Source: Ypsolopha sequella
Lineage: Eukaryota > Arthropoda > Insecta > Lepidoptera > Ypsolophidae
DNA: 64,000 nt
Assembly (NCBI GenBank): GCA_934047225.1
Contig: OW203983.1
Coordinates: 38,002,310 to 38,066,309 of the forward strand
Direction of reading: 5' to 3'
Shown here: positions 49,101 to 55,100 of the stretch, piece after piece
Layout of the letters: every line of letters begins with the position of its first letter
Numbering within the stretch: the stretch's first letter is position 1
Notes under the pieces: generated by a model
What the model was told of the DNA's origin: nothing
Database searches by the model: none
The model's input: the letters and a program-made list of their open reading frames with translations, nothing else
Translations under genes and position numbers: made by a program

Positions 49101-52100
49101 GTGGGTTCAATATTTTGACCTGGAGACGAAGAACTGAAAAAAGGTATGAAAAAGATCTTCTTCCCCGCCAGCCAAGAGATTTAAGGTCTCTGCGTCCGCT
49201 GGCAAGATAATGGCCTCTGTATTCTGGGATACAGACAGAAGGTTTTTAATTAAGGTATATAATTGATTATATTAAATTTAACATTGTCTGAAGTGATGCT
49301 ATGAAGGAGTGGGGTCACCTGGCACAGGCAATATTTTGCTTAAAAGGTGACTCCAAGCACTAGTTCTAAGTTTAAATTTCCCGTTAAAATGTAATAAACT
49401 TTTTGATTTTGATTTTTGATATATTATTTAACTAGAGGACAGACAGGAGAGTATTACGCAACAACAATAAACGACGTGGAACATTGCGTACCGGAGTGCT
49501 TTTCCACCATAAAAATGCACCTGCGTATTAATCAGATATTGCAGGCGCTGCCATCCGAAAGGCATCTGGCGCGATCTGTACTCGTTAAGGCGATATGTAA
49601 AAGTTTTAGCGTCCCTGTCACTCCATATGTGAAAAAACCCTCGGTGCGAGAGGGACGGATTCGTGGAAAAGTAGCAAAAAGTCGGTTTTTTATTAATATA
49701 AAATGCACTAAAGTTGCTATCAAAATTTCGTTTAACCAGGTCTTAGATACAGTTAAAACCCATCTAATAAAATATAATTGCAGTCCATATGTTATTCTAT
49801 ATCGTCAAACCAGGAGAAATGGTGTTGAAAAGGGCCTTATTTCAATAAATATTTCTATCGAGTCGAATTTCTCCAATCGCGTTTCTGTTTTAATAGATCC
49901 CTAAAAAAGTTTCCAAAAATAATATACTATTTTATCAAAATAATACATTATGTACTAAATAGATATGCAAGTTCTTAAAGTGTCGATTTTTTTTCATGTT
50001 TATACATATTTATCACGCCGATAAAGTGGTAAATTTTTGTAAAAGTGGGGATGATTTTTTTTTCCTCGTTTATCCCCTAGTGCGGGGTGTCGTTGGGTAG
50101 GTAATTTAAAAATATTGGGGGTGTGAGAAGACCATTTTTCGATCCAGGGTTCCGTTTGCGAAATATTAAACTTAAAAGTGTTAATTTTTGTTAGAGTCAA
50201 GTGCCAAAATATCACGGCAGTAGTATACATAACGAAATTAATAGGAAAACTATCACAGCTAAGTAGGCTTTACAAGTTAACGAGTACAGATCGCGCCAAA
50301 CTTTTAGTCCCCTCTAAACACGGAGCAATTCGCATCAGCAGGAACAAAATGTATGGGCCGTTCTTGGGGAGAGCAACTTCCGAGCGTACTAGAAGTTTGG
50401 CGCGATCTGTATTAATCGACAAACTTATAAAATGTACTTGGAGAAGAAGTCCGCATATTGTAAAGGGCAACTACGGAACTCTACCCTGCGCGTGGCCCGA
50501 CACGCACTTGGCCGGTTTTAATGCATGGTACTGGCAAAATATCAGTGTCACAGATTATTCTGTGGCGTATGCTGAGCCAGCGCCGTTTCAGCCTCTTTGT
50601 CAAAGATTGTTATTATTTTAAGGATTATTATGTATTTGTTATATTTTAAGCGCTAAATGTGTACTTCTTGTGTTTTTTTGTAAGAGGCATTGAATAAAGT
50701 TTTTATCTATCTATCTATCTATCTATCTTTAGTGTACTATGGACCTATAGGAAAGGAAACAAAATATAAAGGCCGTCGATATTATTAACTATCCTCACCG
50801 AGGTTAAATACGGAAGGTCATTTGGATCGTGATGTCCTTATATCGAATCATCGGCCCTATCTATGATCGGTATGACCAATCAGTCTTTCGTAGCAAACAT
50901 GCTTAAGGGGCTTCAGTAAGTTAAATTAGCAGCTCGAAATAGGTCTGTACAAATATCGACAATAACGAAATAGAAATAACGTTCATGTCAGAGTGCATTG
51001 CAAAGTGGCTGTTACGACGATCGCTGTGTCGCCGGGTAGCGCAAAATAGAGAAAATAATGCTTTTCACATGTGTTAAGTTTGATATTTAAAAGTTTTAAA
51101 CATCATTGTGTTAGATTTTTGTATTGCTCGTGTGTGTGTATAAGTTTTAACCTTGTCTCTTTTGAATTTAAAAAGTTTAAACTATTTATCAGTTTTTTAA
51201 AGCATTTGAAAGGTTATTAAAGGTATTTATTTTCTCGTTGTAGGTTAATGCTTTTAAGATTTTAAAACATCACAATTACGGGACATGGGTCAATTATGTG
51301 TGATATATTTTTTTCAAAGTTTTGTAATATTCATATAGAAAGTTTAAACCAATTTAAAAACGTCTGTAAAAGCAGTTTTGATTGTGAAGCTCCTTAATAA
51401 ACCTTTGCTTGTATTTTCGAATGATTTTTTTTATACAATAGCCGATGACCGCTGTGGTACAAGACAGCTTCAAGGACGAAATTTATACTGTTTTTAGAAC
51501 ACGTTTTACGTTAGTGGTTTAAAATCACAAAATCCGTCTAATCTAGTAATTATTTGACTTTGAAATGTGTGAGTCTTTCTACGATTAACTGTCACTCCAA
51601 CTCCAAGCGGATGGAGAGATTACAGACAAGGGGGTGTTTTCTTATGTTTCTTTCATATAAAAGTGCAATAACTACTTTGCAGAATTTTCTCGATTTCGGT
51701 GTTGATTCCATAGTCAAGGTTGATCTGACTGAACGAGCTCTTCCAAATAAGACTAAACCTTAGTCCTTATGTACTGTTACACGTTGTATACTCGATTCAT
51801 CTAATTGGTCGATCGAATAGAATCCGATGGCCAATGGGGAAATTGAACTTGGTTGTATTGCCGTTATCATCTGAGTCGTTGATAAAACTTTTTTATCAGT
51901 CTGCCTCACACGCACTCGTCGGACTTATGGGGAGCCATAGTGATGTGTGTAATAGTAGCGAGTGGATATCGATGAATGGTAACGATATGATTTTTAACTA
52001 GTAAGAAGGAGAGCTAGTTTTACCTATACCTATGGAAGTCTATTATTATTTTTTTATATATATAATAATATCATATAATAACATATATGTTTACACTGTT

Positions 52101-55100
52101 GATTGTTGGCACTTGGTGGAACTTGGAATACATAATGAACAGAAAATCACTTGTACTATCCCACAAATTTATTTAATACTTCCTGACCGGTTTCGCCTTT
52201 ATGGCATTATCAAAGGAATTAATATAAGATCTTAATTACACAATAAATAGTTTACATCAGCCAGTGCGATCAATGTATCAATAACATATAATAACATATA
52301 TGTTTTCGTCTGTTGTTTTTTTAATAGCAATAATGGTACAGTAGGAAAAAACACTTTTGAGGATTGTGATTTTTAGTTAAATTTTTAGGTACTTGCATAA
52401 AATTAGACTTAGTTATATAGATATATATTATTTTATTCTATATTCTTAATCAGTTTCTGAATGTGTTTGGCATCATGGAAATTAACGAAAAGAAAATAAA
52501 ACATCAATGGTGTAACTACAAAACGGTGTTTAACTTTAGACAGTGTTTAAATCTGTTGCTGTCACTCTTTTACAAAATGAAAGAAAAGGCGAAAACAACT
52601 GATTTAAACACTCTCTAAAGTTAAACATCGTTTTGTAGTTACACCGCAAGAATGTTATTCTAAAATAGAAAATTATTGTAACACCATTTCTGGTTCGTCT
52701 TCAGACAATGGGAATGAAAAGTTGGAAAGCATAAATGTAAATAATAAACCAGATTCAATTTTAATTATCACGTGTTGGCAGTTTTTCTTCGAATTCAGTG
52801 ATCTGTAATAATTTCACCAAGAGCTTATAATTACTTTGTTTTTATACCCCTTAATTCATTGAATGCACGATTTTTTTCCTTGCAGTATAAAAATATTTAA
52901 CTTTAATCACTTTAATTAGTGCCTCCCCAATCAAAACTATTCATGATGAATTTCTTCTTCCCTACCTATTTATACCGAGCATGGAAGATGTAATAAACAG
53001 TAACGGTGTACGACCAGGGACAAAATTTGCAGTTTTGAAATAATAATGTGGTGTCCCGTATACTGAAGGCCATTGTAAAAGTCGTAGTATAGATAGTGTC
53101 CATTTGTACCTGTCAACCTGTACCTATCTGAAACGCGATTCAAAATTATGAAAATTATGTTTATTAAACAGTAGCTCTACTGTTTATAGATATACTGTAG
53201 TAGCTCTCTCAGTAGTAAATAGTAAGATTGGTTTGGTGTTATCATCATTATCTCGAAAAAAAATACAGTTTTCATAATAAGAACATAAAATCTCAGCAAC
53301 ACTTAACCATAACTCGTACTACGATATGACAGATGACATGATAAGCCTCGATCTGAGCCTAGAACATCAACCACGCACGCCAGACTTTCGAGGGTTGTTT
53401 GGAAGAAATTATCTCTCCCCTTATATTAAAAAAATACATTTGTTTTGTTGGTCTTTTGTCAAGTGAACGTACTATTGAAGAATGTATTAAGATATAACTT
53501 TTGTAAAAAAAAAACAACCTATTTTTATTGGTTTCTAAACGTTCCGTGGAAGAACGCGGTTAAGGGATAAACAAGTTATTTTTAATTTTTTCATAAAATA
53601 GGCTATAGAAAATGAAGTGAATCTACTTTAATTAATTATTATTTTTCCTACAAAATATTTCAGTATTAGCCTACCTCCAAATCCCTCCAAATGTGAAATT
53701 CACTTGTTAAAAAAAACACGAGTTTAATGTAGAACGGTTCACATATACCTAAGGTAGGGCCACTGAGTGATGGCGCTTATGACAGCTGCATTTAGTGATG
53801 AGGTACATTTCAAATTTCGGTTAAAAATAAAAATCAAGTGTGAGTTTACTCAACATTAGACACGTCATTCAACATTCAACATAATTATACAAAAGGAAAA
53901 TGAGCCAAAAGCAGTGGCGTAGTTATCGGAGGGCTATGCGGTGTAGTGCCCCGGGGCCCGCAAGAGATGTTTAAATATCTAAATCGAAAAAAGTATTTTA
54001 CTTTCATTTATTTTCGTTTAGTTTAACTTCGTCTATTTTTTGTTTTTAATTAAATATTATTGCGTAACTTGGCGACCTTAAACACGACCTATAAAAAATG
54101 AGAAACTTTTTTTTTTATTCTTTGTTTCTATACGAATTATATTGCACAATAAAGCAACATTCAAATCGAAAAATAATAACCGAAACAAGTAGTACATCAC
54201 TATCAACAATGAAATATTACATTCTTATATTCACACTACACTTGCTTATAAATAATTACGATACTTTGTAGGCATTTAAACGTTTTAGGCGCCATCACTC
54301 AGTGGCTCTACTGTATATACATAATGATAAGTGGAATTACGTATATAGCACAAGGATGACGTTCAAACTTTTGGCAATGCGGAAAAAACTCGTATCTTTA
54401 ATTTATTGTGTTGTGTGTGCACAGGCCTTATACAGAAAAAATTGAAGGTACACCAAACGAAACATTCTTCAATTTGTGGTGCAATAACAAGAGAAAAACT
54501 TTATTCATAACTTATCATCGAAAGAATGCAAGAGGAATCTTATATAATACATAGATTATTGTGTATCATTGAGTGATAGATTGATCATCAATTCATCAGT
54601 TGATCACATACCAGGAATAGTTTTCATCTAAAATAAATTCTCCTTCTTGTAAAAAAAAAACCGGTCAAGACTCGCGCACTTAGGGTTCCAGACCATGGAT
54701 AAAAAAAATATATATCGTTTTGTTTACGTGAATTTCACAACCGCTTTATTTTTCCTGTGATTTTATTTCTTATTTTTCGGTCCACCAGTTCTGCAGATAA
54801 GGGGGGGACATACTGTTTTTGTGTTTTTAGTTTTAGTTTGTGTTACCCAAAGGGTCATGCCCCTATTACTAAGACTCCACTGTCCGTCCGTCTGTACGTC
54901 TGTCACCAGGCTGTATCTCATGAACCGTGATAGTTAGACAGTTGAAATTTTTAACAGTTGATGTATTTCTGTCGCCGCTATAACAACAAATACTAAAAAA
55001 CAGAATAAAATAAATATTTAAGGTGGCTCCTATACATCACACATGATTTTTTTGCCGTTTTTATAGATAATGGTACGGAACCCTTCGTGCGCGAGTCCGA

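Noticed and set aside
49416..49904. 162-codon plus-strand ORF as a gene
   Set aside because: No recognisable domain. It contains the 21-bp repeat tip and sits among transposon remnants.
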